From contig CAJHNH020000236.1 in NCBI GenBank assembly GCA_905116865.2, positions 691,001-755,000 of the forward strand: a stretch of 64,000 bases of DNA, written 5' to 3'. Origin of the DNA: Candidula unifasciata. Its lineage: Eukaryota; Mollusca; Gastropoda; Stylommatophora; Geomitridae. Every line of letters begins with the position of its first letter. The first letter of the stretch is position 1. Both the position numbers and the translations under genes were made by a program. Below, one piece after another: positions 12,420 to 22,714 of the stretch. The notes beneath the pieces are model-generated. The model was not told where the DNA came from and ran no database searches. It saw nothing but the letters and a program-made list of their open reading frames with translations.

Positions 12420-13392
12420 CTATGTTAACCGATCATCAAACGTTACTCCGAGGTATGTGGGCTCCTTATCCTCTCTCAGGGGTACTCCATTTATGTGTGT
12501 GACGCCTGATTGTTGTTTAGGAGAAAGGGTAAAGAGGGTGGTGCTGCATTTGCCTATGTTGATGCTGACACACCATTTGTCGGCCCATTTAGCCATTGCA
12601 TCTATGGCTCTTTGTAGCAGTCTGGTGGCCACTGTTGCATGTTCATTTGTACACCAGAGTACCAAGTCATCAGCATACATTGCAGCTTTAATTCCATGGA
12701 TTAGTTCAGAAAGCAGGTCATTGATATAGACTAGGAAGAGTGTGGGGGACAGGACACCTCCTTGTGGTACGCCATGGCGCAGCAAAACTTCCTTACTCTT
12801 AAGTCCATCTATCTGTACTCGGGATCTTCTGTTATACAAGTATGCCTTCACCCATTTGTACATACTCCCATTCACCCTGCAGTCTCTCAGTTTCTTCAGT
12901 AGACCTTCTTTCCAGACCTTGTCAAAGGCTTTCTTCAGATCTATCCATGCCGTTAGCACTAGCTTCTTTTCCTGGAAGGCATCCTCAATTTCTTGTGAAA
13001 GGTAAGTTGTCTGGTCTTCTGTGGAGTAGCAGTCTAAATCCTGCCTGCTGCGGCATGATAATGTTTTCACTTTCCAAGTACCATTGGAGTCTAAGGTTGA
13101 CAATACGTTCCATTGTTTTACAGAGGCAGTTGGTAAGACTGATCGGTCTATAGCTGGAGGTATCAGAACTGTCCTTTCCTGGTTTAAGCAGAGGTATTGT
13201 AATTGCTTCTCTCCATATCTGAGGAACTTTGCCACTGGTCCAACAATGATTAAAGATCTGTAGCAGCTTTATTTTGGCAGTTGTTCCAAGGTTCTTGATC
13301 ATTTCGTTGGTGATACCGTCAATTCCAGGTGATTTTCCCATTCTCAGCTTTGATATTGCTAGCTCTAACTCGCTAGATGTAAATGCTGCCAC
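12420..13392 (-). pseudogene. Reverse transcriptase domain of the 3.36-kb element
   Basis: Two overlapping frames (13392-12985 and 13235-12420) together give the domain, with a frameshift near 13040. Motifs are GKSPGIDGITNEMIK, SYRPISLTN, WIDLKKAFDKVW (motif A), GVPQGGVLSPTLFLVYINDL (motif B), MYADDLVLW (catalytic YADD) and YLGVTFDDRLT. A TAG at about 12420 replaces what is probably a tryptophan codon, after which the frame stays open into the RNase H region. Confidence 0.8.
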
Positions 13393-14351
13393 CAGTGCCT
13401 CAGAATTATATCATTTTGTCTTGTATGCTGTTTGTTCTCTCGAACCTCTCGCTGTTTTTCTGGGCTGACATTAATGTTGCTGTCTTCTGCAAAAGAATCT
13501 GCAAAGTGGTCAGCTGCCTGTTTTCTTTTTAGGATGGCTCCCTCTTTGCATAGTGCAATATTACCATTTCTTCCTGTATTCTCATCATTAATTTGTTTAA
13601 TTAACCTCCACAACTTCCTTGTGTCTCTTTCAAAGTTTAGAGACTTTGTCTTTTCTTGCCAGCTTGTCCGTCTAGCCTGCAGTTTAGCTCTTTGGAATTT
13701 GGCCTTTGAATGTTGGTAGTTATTGAACTGCTCCTGACAAGGTCTGGTCTCAGCTTGTTTTCTTTCTGTTTCCATATTGTTGTGCAGTTGCTCCAGATCA
13801 CAATTCCAGTACGGTTTATATTGTTTACGAGCACCTCTTGGAACTGTTTCTAGGGCTGCCTGCAGCATGCGTTTGCTCAACTCTTGGACTACTTTTTCTA
13901 CGTCGTTATCTGTGTTCAGATTTTCCAGCAGAACATTTGTGCGAAGCTGATACAACTTCCAGTCTGCCTTCTTAAAATTCCACCTTGGCAGTGTGCTGCT
14001 CTCTCTTACAGACTGGCTTTCTATAGTTAGAAAGACTGGCCGGTAGTCACTGCCTCCTAGTTGCTTCCCAACAGTTCTGGTAACATTCAGTTCCATGTCT
14101 GGTGAGTAAAAGGCTAGGTCTGGTGTCGAGATGGTAATCCAGGCTCTTGAGTAGAAGGTTGGTGGGTCGGTTGGCTTATTAACGAGGATGAACCTATTCT
14201 CATCCTGCCAGTCCTCTAGTTTCTCTCCTCTCTGATCCATGTGATCGTAGCCCCAGCTTTAGGAGTGGCTATTGAAATCCCCGCAAATGATAATTTTTTC
14301 ATTTACTAGTACTGTATCCAGTGCCTGAGGGCGGTCGCTGGGACAGTAATA
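13365..14351 (-). pseudogene. Endonuclease C-terminus and linker of the 3.36-kb element
   Basis: Reading from 14351 leftward, the frame shows IICGDFNSHS near 14285-14258, a stop, then SWGYDHMDQ and further on TPDLAFYSPDMEL and LGGSDYRPVFLTI. These are the GDFN and GSDHRPV-type boxes of apurinic-like retrotransposon endonucleases. The linker that follows is rich in K, Q and R. A frameshift near 13390 breaks the join to the reverse transcriptase. Confidence 0.75.
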
Positions 14352-14528
14352 GTCCCAGTAAGTAAATGGGATCGGCGTAGTGTAGACAAGTGTTTTCAAG
14401 CTGTTCAGACATACAGACCGGGAAATATAGGAATAATATTCCGCGAAAAGACTAGGGGCTAAAACAGAAAACAAAATTGCAGCTGTATATAATATTTTAA
14501 TTATTACCTATAATGATTGTTGATCCAG

Positions 14529-14730
14529 AAACCATGAGCTTTACACCCTTTGGCTCCGTACTATGGATATCGCAACCCTTCGGCCTTGATTCCATGACAG
14601 ATACCGTAAATCTGAGAGATATGTGGTTTTTCTGCCTACCCTGAAGCGTAATCTCGGACTACAAGGAGTTTGTCACCTGGTCGCCGTACAGCTGGTTTAA
14701 CCATCTTAGCTAGCGCGCTGAGCTAACATA
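14529..14730 (-). mobile_element. SINE-B copy (tRNA-derived)
   Basis: This is the reverse of the segment at 17135-17343. Shared blocks are AACCATGAG.TTTACACCCTT, GGATATCGCAACCCTTCGGC and the GGTTTAACCATCTTAGCTAGCG end, which is the tRNA-like head with an A-box-like TAGC..GGTTAA. The two copies form an inverted pair 2.4 kb apart. Confidence 0.65.
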
Positions 14731-14786
14731 ATGTTATAAAATTGCAATTTGTAGAAAATGTGACATCTTCTGCTATGAATTTAGCA

Positions 14787-14960
14787 CAGTGGTTCTCAAC
14801 CTTTTTGATACGGCGACCGTTTAATACAATTGTTCATATTGTAGCGACCCCCAATCATACAATTATTTTCGTTGCCACTTCATAACTTCAGTGAATATGT
14901 GTTTTCCGATGATCTCTGTCGATCCATGTGAAAGGGTCGGTCGATCCCTGTGGTTCATTA
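14787..14960 (-). mobile_element. hAT MITE fragment resembling SPIN/OC1-type elements
   Basis: Begins CAGTGGTTCTCAACC, a hAT-type terminus. It contains GCGACCCCCAA, TTTTCGTTGCCACTTCATAA and GTGTTTTCCGATGATCT blocks, which are the reverse order of blocks in the element at 49398-49600. The far terminus is lost where the TG/TA microsatellite begins. The family resemblance is from memory of hAT MITEs. Confidence 0.55.
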
Positions 14961-14979
14961 TGTGTGTGTGTGTGTGTGC

Positions 14980-15060
<81 letters not shown>
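14961..15060. repeat. Compound (TG)n(TA)n(TG)n microsatellite
   Basis: Three adjoining dinucleotide runs: TG, TA, then TG. Confidence 0.95.
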
Positions 15061-15062
<2 letters not shown>

Positions 15063-15097
15063 CTAATAGATGTGTACTGATCAGTACTGTACTGTAG

Positions 15098-15355
15098 GGA
15101 GCCACTGTGGTCTAGCGGCTAGACGCTCGGCTGGGGATCGGAAGGTCGTGGGTTCGGTTCCTGGCAGGGGCCAGATTTTTTTTAACAATGACTTTGGCTC
15201 CCAGGTTGACCCAGCCTTGAGTGGGTACCAGGTACAGTCCTGGGAAGTAAAGGCCGCCGACGTGATGCTGACCGCATGACCCATCAAGTGCCGTGTAGTC
15301 TATAATATACAGGTCTAGCCCTGAAAGGCGTGGAAAGGGGTCCTTTACTTTACTA
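15098..15355 (+). mobile_element. SINE-A, best-preserved copy
   Basis: The 5' 72 bp are tRNA-like. An A box lies in GTGGTCTAGCGGCTAGACG and a B box in GGGTTCGGTTCC, spaced as in a Pol III internal promoter. The body has GACCCAGCCTTGAGTGGGTACC and AGTCCTGGGAAGTAAAGGC. The 3' end is AGGGGTCCTTTACTTTACT. Other copies lie at 6395-6632, 25105-25325, 33270-33400 and 56625-56800. A Pol III-transcribed, non-coding retroposon. Confidence 0.75.
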
Positions 15356-15709
15356 GTACTATGCTGTGCTAGGTAACAATTCGACGTCACAGCATTCAGG
15401 ACAAGCCCATATTAGCTCCGTCTTCCACCTCAACAGACAGCAACAAGTTTCTATACTGATGGTACTCGCTGTCATCTGGTTAGCTACTCGTCTTGCCCTT
15501 TCCGCCGAATTCCCAGTGGCGAGCAGTGCGCGCAGACATTCCCCGTTGCATCATTTTTTCCCGGTACGGTTATTTGTGTGGGTGTGGGTGTGTGTGTGTG
15601 TATCTTGAAATAATTTGACTCACGAAGAGAACTGACTGCCCACATTAGAAAGAGACAATTTAATTCTTTGGTTATATCGTGAGAAGGAAAGATGGAGGGT
15701 AAGAGAGAC

Positions 15710-15711
<2 letters not shown>

Positions 15712-15768
<57 letters not shown>
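15712..15768. repeat. (GA)n microsatellite
   Basis: A run of GA dinucleotides about 57 bp long. Confidence 0.95.
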
Positions 15769-15771
<3 letters not shown>

Positions 15772-15890
15772 TATGCCGGAGAGTTTGACCTCATTGCATG
15801 GAAGATCAGCTTGAAAGTATACAGAAGATTTGGATAGACATGATTACAAACGCCACATAGCAAGGACTTTAGGAAGAAGACAGGTCTTCA

Positions 15891-16100
15891 GTGTCTTCTA
15901 TTTTACTTATTACCTTGTCCCACAGGCGAAGGATCACTTCTGACTTGTCATGTACTAATTAGCACTCAAAAAAATAAATAGGAAGTTAGAAGAACACACA
16001 AGATGACATGCTTTCGATATCTTTCAGTTCACTTATTACCTTGTTCCAGAGGCGAGAGATCAGCTCTGCCTTGTCATGTATTGATTATCACTCATAAAAA
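15891..16100. repeat. Two direct repeats of about 90 bp
   Basis: The block CTTATTACCTTGTCCCA..GGCGA..GATCA..TCTGACTTGTCATGTA at 15905-15980 recurs, diverged, at 16030-16100. They are about 120 bp apart. Possibly the tail of a SINE-D-like element; function unknown. Confidence 0.45.
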
Positions 16101-16619
16101 GAAGAACATAGTTGACTACTGTTTCTCAACCTGTTTACACCCACGGCCCACCAGAACACCCCCCCCCCCCCAACTCCCTCCATCCCGATATCTTACACAC
16201 AGAAACAAAAACAAATGTAGATATAAATTTATTCGTTAAATCCAACGTTCCAAAATCGTAGTTTTCAGCTAATGCGACATCTGCTACTGCTTCTTGTTCA
16301 TCTTTTTCTTCTTTAAGTACATGTTGTGTGGCGTCGGTAGTCATGTCTATCCACACACAACTTTCTATCTCGTGTACTTTCAGTCAACTCTGAGACAGAT
16401 GATCCTCCATGCCATGATGTCAGAAAACTGTTCAGTATCTTTTCTCTCGGTCTCAGTCTACTTCTCTTTCCCTCCAACTCTCCTACTGTCCCGGTGTACT
16501 CCAGTTTTCTCCTTTTCCTTAAAAAAAAAACATCGACTACTTAACGGGTAGCTATATAAATCAGAGTTGAATATTTTTGACAGCCGACTTAGACTTTTCC
16601 GCAGCCCAAGGGTTGTAGA

Positions 16620-16720
16620 ACACTGTACTAGACAACATGGAAATCGAAAGATATTATTTTCATGCCGGAAATCAAACTAGTCAACTCCAAATGATCACAG
16701 CACCTCGCTGCAGGCAGCCA
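16620..16720 (-). repeat. SINE-D fragment
   Basis: Shares CTAGACAACAT..AAATCGAAAG and a B-box-like GCCGGAAATCAAACTAGTC (reverse strand) with 31210-31420 and 45130-45315. Confidence 0.45.
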
Positions 16721-17134
16721 TTTCCTGAAAAGTAAGAGGAACCATACTGTCTATTTATCCATAAATAAGTCCCTGGTTTACTTATTGATACCAAAGTAAT
16801 GCACTGACACCGCGACTGTTAGCTTTTCAGGACGTTTTCTATTAGCAAAGGTGAAATGTCAACAATGAACTGTGAAAAGCTCAAGGTATAAGGACCAACT
16901 GTGTAATGAATCCTATTTTGTCCGGCTTTTGTGTTACAAAATGTGTCTTTGTGTTGTTGTATTTGTAACAATATAATAAAGTGTGTAGATGTTTATTAGA
17001 AGGCGCTTCTTCTTTTTCTCATCCTCCTCCTCCTTCTTCATCTTCTCCGTTCACCATTAAAAGGACGGTTGGCACATTGTTTTGTGGTTTACAGTTCATC
17101 TGTATCTGTGCGCTCAACACTTTGTTTTAAGAAA

Positions 17135-17343
17135 TCCTTTGCCCGGCTCTCTAGCGTAGTTGGTTAAACCTGACTTTCGCGGCGGCATGGTGACGAACTC
17201 CTTGTGGTCCGGGCTCACTCCCGGGGGTAGGCAGAAAAGCCACATTTCTCCCAGATTCACGGCACCTATAATGGAATCAAGGCCGAAGGGTTGCGATATC
17301 CATAGTACCGAACCAAAGGGTTTACAACTCATGGTTTCTGGAT
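17135..17343 (+). mobile_element. SINE-B copy (tRNA-derived)
   Basis: The head CGGCTCTCTAGCGTAGTTGG supplies an A-box-like stretch. GGTCCGGGCTCACTCC is a B-box-like stretch 50 bp further on. The body ends with GTTGCGATATCCATAGTACC and ACTCATGGTTTCTGG, matching 14529-14730 in reverse. Confidence 0.65.
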
Positions 17344-17479
17344 ACTTTAAAAAAATCCTTGATCAGTTAGCTGTTACAACATGCTTGTGAAAAGGTAGTG
17401 GGTGTTTTCTCTTTGCAGGTTTTTGCAAGCCATCACCCGCATTGATTGGTAGTTTCTGGTTTTAGTATTCAGTTTTACG

Positions 17480-17735
17480 TTCGGTAGTTTGCATTTATGA
17501 ACAGTATTAACTCCAGAAGGCTGGGGTATGTTGGTCATGTAAAACGTCGTGGCGGCTTGGAACAAATAATGTTGGAGGGTATAGGTTCAAAAAAACGAGG
17601 CCAAGGCAGACCTCTGCGAATGTAGATACACGACACTGAAGATTCACTGGCTGTGAAAGCACATTGGGCTAGAAAACTGGCAAGAGAAATAGACTGTCAG
17701 GCGTGCCGTGACGAGAGCGACGTTCTATAAAGCAA
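17480..17735 (+). pseudogene. RTE-like C-terminal fragment
   Basis: Translation gives YVGHVKRRGGLEQIMLEG, then KKRGQGRPLRM, HDTEDSLAVKAHWARKLA and RRAVTRATFYK with a stop and frameshifts. This is the GRPRRRWIQDTEDSL type of RTE C-terminus. Related fragments lie at 56335-56590 and, shorter, at 20985-21070. Confidence 0.6.
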
Positions 17736-17737
17736 GC

Positions 17738-18260
17738 ATGTCAAACTGAGGGTCCCTCGAGGGCTGCAGGGGTCACATTTGGGTTGTCATGAGGGCCATA
17801 CATGACAACTTTTTGAAGTCATTAAATAAAAACTTACTATTTGTATTAGTTACGCTTTAAAGCATTCAATGTGCATACAGACGGTTTGGTGGCTAACCAC
17901 ATTCATGAATGTAAAATAATTAGGTAGCTGAACAAAAGTGGACAAACAAAATTTTAAACGACAACATAGATGTAAATGCAACAGCAACAAATACACTGTA
18001 CAAAAATTACAACAGTTCAAAACTGATATTTTTTACGACTATTTATTTTGTCATGAACCGTGACACCTACTTTTTGATTATAATTGTTGCTATGTCGGAT
18101 TATGTCTGGGTTAAATGTGTGAGCAGTTCCGACTTTGATCATAGATAAAAAGTGTTGATCAGTCAGCCTTAGTCTCTAAGCGGTTTTTGTTGACTTCCTG
18201 GAAAAATATAACTGTTCTCACACACAGGTAGAGTCAAACGCTGTTATCTTTCTTGTTTTG
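17738..18260 (-). pseudogene. Relic of a hAT transposon with transposase C-terminus
   Basis: On the - strand, frames around 18235-18070 recover FDSTCVCEN, a degraded SRLTDQHFLSMIKVGTAHTF segment and NPDIIRHSNYN. This resembles the C-terminal dimerisation region of ZBED/GTF2IRD2-like hAT transposases. Near 17745 the sequence TGTCAAACTGAGGGTCC with a GAGGGCTGCAGG extension looks like a hAT end. Stops and frameshifts make it dead. The assignment is inference from short motifs. Confidence 0.45.
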
Positions 18261-18337
18261 AATTTTTAAAGTGTTTAGGAATGTATGAAAAGAAACTAAG
18301 TACTCCAACTTCAAGATTCTGTTAATCTTTCAATAAG

Positions 18338-18341
<4 letters not shown>

Positions 18342-18404
<63 letters not shown>
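18342..18404. repeat. (TA)n microsatellite
   Basis: An uninterrupted TA run about 190 bp upstream of the transporter start codon. Confidence 0.95.
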
Positions 18405-18408
<4 letters not shown>

Positions 18409-18409
18409 G

Positions 18410-18596
18410 CTCTATAAATGTCTATTTAATTTTAAAAAAATCTTATTGCAGATTTCATTAGCAATTTTGAAGGACTGCTCTAAGCCACATAGGAGATATT
18501 GTCTTTAACATCTCCGACGTCACAGAATAGAGAACAACCAACAGTGGTTTATGAACTGATCCATCCATCCATCGGTCAGTGTATCAGTAGCCGACC
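18410..18596 (+). promoter_or_regulatory. Region immediately 5' of the SLC5 start codon (probable 5'UTR or promoter)
   Basis: No TATA box or initiator stands out. An ACGTCA half-site (CRE-like) lies near 18518. An in-frame TAG at 18588-18590 directly precedes the start codon, so the ATG at 18597 is the first in its frame. Whether an untranslated first exon lies further upstream cannot be told. Confidence 0.3.
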
Positions 18597-18760
18597 ATGA
18601 GTTACAGCTTTCAGACGGGCAAAATCCCAGAATTCAGCACTGTGGATTATGTCATCTTTGGCCTTCTGCTGGGCGTGTCCGCCGCTATCGGGCTGTTTTA
18701 TGCAGTCAAAGACAGGATACAGAAAAAGGAGAACACCACGGAGTTTTTATTGGGCGGAAG
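18597..18760 (+). CDS. SLC5A8/12-like: SLC5 sodium-coupled monocarboxylate transporter-like, exon 1 (residues 1-55)
   Basis: First coding exon of a sodium:solute symporter that would move a small organic anion with Na+ across the plasma membrane. The N-terminus is followed by a first membrane helix at about residues 17-37 (VDYVIFGLLLGVSAAIGLFY) and the family signature TTEFLLGGR near 47-55. The same layout occurs in SLC5A8/SLC5A12. The ATG follows an in-frame TAG and has no rival. The donor is GGAAG|GTCTGT, leaving two bases of an Arg codon that exon 2 completes. All 13 exons found join to 1338 nt (446 codons) without a stop. SLC5A6 or another SLC5 paralogue is the main alternative. Confidence 0.88.
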
Positions 18761-18835
18761 GTCTGTTTCTACATCTTCTATTTCAGTTTGAATGTTTTTA
18801 TTTTTCTGTGCTATGTACAGTGGTTTTGTAATTGT

Positions 18836-19060
<225 letters not shown>

Positions 19061-19194
19061 ACTTTCTTTATTCATTCTATTTTATTCTGGCTTTCTTATT
19101 ATTCTTCTCATTTCCATTATGTGTTCAACCTTTTTTTATCAACTCCAGTGTGAGAATTGGTAGCTTTAAAAAGATGTCAAACTATGTTTGATTA

Positions 19195-19740
19195 CAGATA
19201 TGTAAATGATGACAGATATGTAAATGATGACAGATATGTAAATGATGACAGATATGTAAATGATGACAAAGATGTAAATGATGAAAGAGGTGCAAATGAT
19301 GACAGAGATGCACATGGTGACAGATATGTAAATGATGACAGAGATGTAAATGATGACAGGGATGTGAATGATGACAGTGATGTAAATGATGACACAAAAT
19401 GTATTTGACGACAGAGATGTAAATGATGACAAAGGGTAAATGACTACAAAGGGTAATTGATAACATAAATGTAAACGATGACAGAGATGTAAATGATGAC
19501 ATAAATGTAAATGATGATAAAGGGTAAATGATGACATAAATGCAAACGATGACAATGATGCAAATGATGGCAGAGATTTAAATGATGACAGAGATGTAAA
19601 TGATAACATAAATGTAAATGATGACATAAATGTAATTGATGACATAGTTATAAATTATGACAGATTGATAAATGCGGATGATGATGCAAATGAGGACAGA
19701 TAGGTAAATGATGTCACAGATGTAAACTATAATAGTGAGG
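19195..19740. repeat. 18-bp minisatellite (GATGTAAATGATGACAGA-like)
   Basis: About 25-30 tandem units of 18 bp. The first are nearly identical (TATGTAAATGATGACAGA) and the later ones diverged. Because 18 is a multiple of three, long frames cross it on both strands without being genes. Confidence 0.9.
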
Positions 19741-20745
19741 TAGGTCACACTGGCCATGAATCGTTCACTGAGACGTTGTATTAGAGAAAGTGACCATATG
19801 GCCATCCTATTAGCATTTAATTACCACAAAGATGGTGAGGGAGAGGAGAAGGACGCTTCAATAGATGGTTGTGGCGTGGAGCAAAGGGATTGAAAATGTT
19901 TATTATAGTTCAGTGTAAAAAATTTCATCTAGCTAAAATATTCCTTTTTTAGAATGATATTTATCTCGAACTGACCGACATAAAGTAATAAGACTAAAGA
20001 GGTTGAAGTAATGTTTCTGAAGAAGGTAAAGAAATGGGATTGAAGGCGGTTATCGGTTGGAATTGAGTAAATATGGATCTTAAGGAAGTAAAGTAATTTA
20101 ATTCGTTAGGTGCAGTAATGGATCCAGAGAAGGTTTAGTAATATGAGTTTATTGCTTTACAAATACAAACTAACGTGTCACCAAAGTCTTTATCAAGTGA
20201 GCATTTAATACAGCACATAATGTCACTGTTTAAACGGATAAGATAAAAGAACTTGAAATCACCAATACCAGAAATACGTAATAGAAAATATGGATCTAAA
20301 GAGCTTTTTTTAGGAAACGAAACAAGTAAAAAGGATTCTGGAAATCACTTAGGAGAAATACAAGGTGAAAAAAAATACATGTAAAAAAAAAAAAATTCGA
20401 ATAAATATACGTGTGCTGAAAATGTATCCCGGCAGGACTGAGAACGCCGAAACTCTGAAAGAAGCAATTTCTCAAGGAGTAGAGGCTGGTTTGATCACAT
20501 GAGCAAGGTTTCATGGCAGTAACTGAATTATTACTTTCGCCTTGGTGGTCAGAAAAATTCAAATAGAGGAAGACTTGTTTAAGAGCCTTAATGTGAATGC
20601 TCCTAAGATGCCCATGGAGATGATCTGATAACTTCCTACTGGTTTCCCGGAAATACGTCTTTGTATTTATGTGAGTGTCTATGTAGATGATTGCATAAAC
20701 AAGATTATGCTAGTACAAGTGAATGCTTCCCTAATTTGAAATACA
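19741..20745. other. Intron 1 stretch without recognisable elements
   Basis: AT-rich sequence with short poly-A runs near 20370 and 20388. No coding region recognised. Confidence 0.4.
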
Positions 20746-20747
20746 CC

Positions 20748-20902
20748 AGTCGGAAAGTGGACCGAATGGTGGAGATATCAGATCACAAATAAAAAATAAA
20801 CCCGTCGGAAAGTGGACCGATTGGGTGGAGGTGTTAGATCACAAATGGAAAATAAATCCGTCGGAAAGTGAACCGATTGGGTGGAGCTGTTAGATCACAA
20901 AT
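20748..20902. repeat. Three tandem units of about 61 bp
   Basis: The block GTCGGAAAGTGGACCGA.TGGGTGGAG..TTAGATCACAAAT occurs three times in a row with a few mismatches. Confidence 0.8.
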
Positions 20903-21119
20903 TGACATCTAATACGGCATTTGCAAGTACAGAAAGTAAGTGCTGTGTCGATCGGCTGCAGTCTGCTTCTGACAAATGTGTCTTTAAGGCCTATGAAATG
21001 GCAAAATTGACATGAGACAGTGGCTTTCCGGTATGCCACGGTGAGAGCGACGTTCTGCAAATGACCTGTTTTGTAATGGTAATGATGATAATGACGACGG
21101 CGATAACGAAGAGGATTAT

Positions 21120-21375
21120 GATGATGATGATGACGATTCATTCATTTGTATTGTCCTGTTGAGCCGTTAGGTCATATAGGACTAACAGTCTATTTCTCCA
21201 TTGCGTTCTATTCTGTGCAATCACTTTAAAATCATGGATGGAATCCATTCAAGCGCCTGATCAACGTTCGTCTTAGGGTTTCTTTTAGACGTTCTCTTTT
21301 TCTCATTCCCTCTTATTCTCATTTCAGTGCCTGTTTAATGGCGGCTGTCTATTCCTCTCTCCTTGTGGTGACAAC
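21120..21375 (-). pseudogene. RTE-like C-terminal fragment
   Basis: Matches 47500-47760 in the same orientation: GTTAGGTCATATAGGAC, AATCACTTTAAAATCATGGATG, CAACGTTCGTCTTAGGGTTT. On the - strand the family reads IKLIAYDKAEWRDRLRAL and RRLRKTLR-like text. Degraded. Confidence 0.45.
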
Positions 21376-21503
21376 GATGAACATGTTGGCAATATTTCTT
21401 GATTGTGCTGGTTTTTATCTCAACTGTTATTATTTAAACTCCACATGGCTCGCATACCTGTTGGTTTAAACTGCCACTTACTGGGGTCCAAACAGATGAA
21501 ATA

Positions 21504-22057
21504 ACCAATGTGTGTGACATAACGAGATAAGACTGGTGGTAATGTCTTGTGTCGGCAGGTCAATGTCTGTGACATAACGAGATAAGACTGGTGGTAATGT
21601 CTTGTGTCGGCAGATCAATGTCTGTGACATAACAAGATAAGACTGGTGGTAATGTCTTGTGTCGGCAGGTCAATGTCTGTGACATAACGAGATAAGACTG
21701 GTGGTAATGTGTTGGCAGGTAAATATCTGTGACATAACGAGATAAGACTGGTGGTAATGTCTTGTGTTGGCAGGTCAATGTCTGTGACATAACGAGATAA
21801 CACTGGTAGTAATGTCTTGTGTTGGCAGGTACATTTCTGTGACATAACGAGATAAGACTGGTGGTAATGTCTTGTGTTGGCAGGTCAATGTCTGTGACAT
21901 AAGGAGTTATTAAGACTGGTGGTAATGTCTTGTGTTGGCAGGTCAATGTCTGTGACATAAGGTGTTATTAAGACTGGGGGTAATGTCTTGTGTTGGCAGG
22001 TCAATGTCTGTGACATAAGGTGTTATTAAGACTGGTGGTAATGTCTTGTGTTGGCAG
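21504..22057 (+). repeat. 50-58-bp minisatellite built from the exon 2 splice acceptor
   Basis: Ten units, the last of which runs into exon 2. Each contains GTTGGCAG|GTCAATGTCTGTG, that is, the acceptor AG plus the first 13 bases of exon 2, followed by ACATAACGAGATAAGACTGG. Acceptor-like junctions fall at 21559, 21614 (CAG|ATCAATG variant), 21669, 21719, 21774, 21829, 21884, 21942 and 22000. The functional one is at 22058. Spacing is mainly 55 bp, with one of 50 and the last three 58. The exon-derived part of each decoy is followed at once by ACATAA, which puts TAA in the transporter frame. Confidence 0.9.
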
Positions 22058-22137
22058 GTCAATGTCTGTGGTGCCTGTGGCCATGTCCCTAACTGTGACG
22101 TTCCTGTCAGCGCTGACAATCCTTGGCAATCCTACAG
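22058..22137 (+). CDS. SLC5A8/12-like: SLC5 transporter exon 2 (residues 55-82)
   Basis: The acceptor is TTGGCAG|GTC and the donor CCTACAG|GTAAAT. The 80 nt read SMSVVPVAMSLTVTFLSALT then ILGNPT. This is the second helix and the GxP loop, matching the family's [22 protein letters not shown] region in SLC5A8. The last single base is joined by AG from exon 3 to give the Glu of the conserved P-(T/S)-E. The first base completes the Arg codon begun in exon 1. The acceptor is the terminal unit of a tandem array of near-identical acceptor copies. Confidence 0.9.
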
Positions 22138-22308
22138 GTAAATCTCTGAACAATTATACCATTCATTTAGCCTTGTTTCTGCTGGTCTGCTTCGTGCATA
22201 GCCACACGTGTGTATACAATGTTAAATAGTGTTTGACAGCGAGACGAGGGATTCAGTCGTACGGAATGTTATCCCACCTAGATCGGTATCTTTCTTTTAC
22301 CCTCTGTT

Positions 22309-22313
<5 letters not shown>

Positions 22314-22370
<57 letters not shown>
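22314..22370. repeat. (TC)n microsatellite in intron 2
   Basis: A TC run about 56 bp long with a short TTTC extension. Confidence 0.95.
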
Positions 22371-22375
<5 letters not shown>

Positions 22376-22714
22376 CTCCTTCTCTCATTTGAGCATCTGC
22401 TTAGCCTCTGCGGTGACTAACAGGGATACCTAAAACACCTCCATTTGCAATCTAAACGATGTAGAACAAAACGGAATCTTCAGCCTTCAAAACATAAGCC
22501 AGAAGGTGTTACATAGCACCCTCTAAAATGTGTGGGTGTGGGGGGGGCGAGGTGGGGGGGGGGGGTTCTGGAATGTTCTGAAAACAAAGGCATGATGTTG
22601 ACACCAACATTATTGGATGTTAATTATTCTATAAACCTATGTGTTATCACTATACACTCAATTCGTCTCATAGTGTGAAAGCTTAATGCAAATTTACATT
22701 TACAACGCCCAGTT

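Larger units (their letters stand above)
10993..14351 (-). mobile_element. 5'-truncated RNase H-bearing non-LTR retrotransposon with 12-bp target duplication
   Basis: A 3.36-kb - strand insertion flanked by a perfect direct repeat GTCCCAGTAAGT at 10981-10992 and 14352-14363. Its 3' end (low coordinate) carries the simple tail seen as TCTTCTTCTTCTTT on the + strand. Domains in order are endonuclease C-terminal part, reverse transcriptase, RNase H and a Cys/His knuckle. It is 5'-truncated inside the endonuclease. At least three frameshifts (about 13390, 13040 and 11085) and two nonsense codons (about 14258 and 12420) disable it. Domain order fits an I/Jockey-superfamily element with RNase H; the exact clade is uncertain. 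Confidence 0.85.

Noticed and set aside
15098..15172. Stand-alone tRNA gene
   Set aside because: The tRNA-like sequence is the head of SINE-A, repeated with the same body elsewhere, and does not fold into a confident cloverleaf by eye.
16118..16632. hAT-like element with TGTTTCTCAACC and GGGTTGTAGAACACTG ends
   Set aside because: The ends are suggestive but no 8-bp target duplication could be matched and the interior is uninformative.
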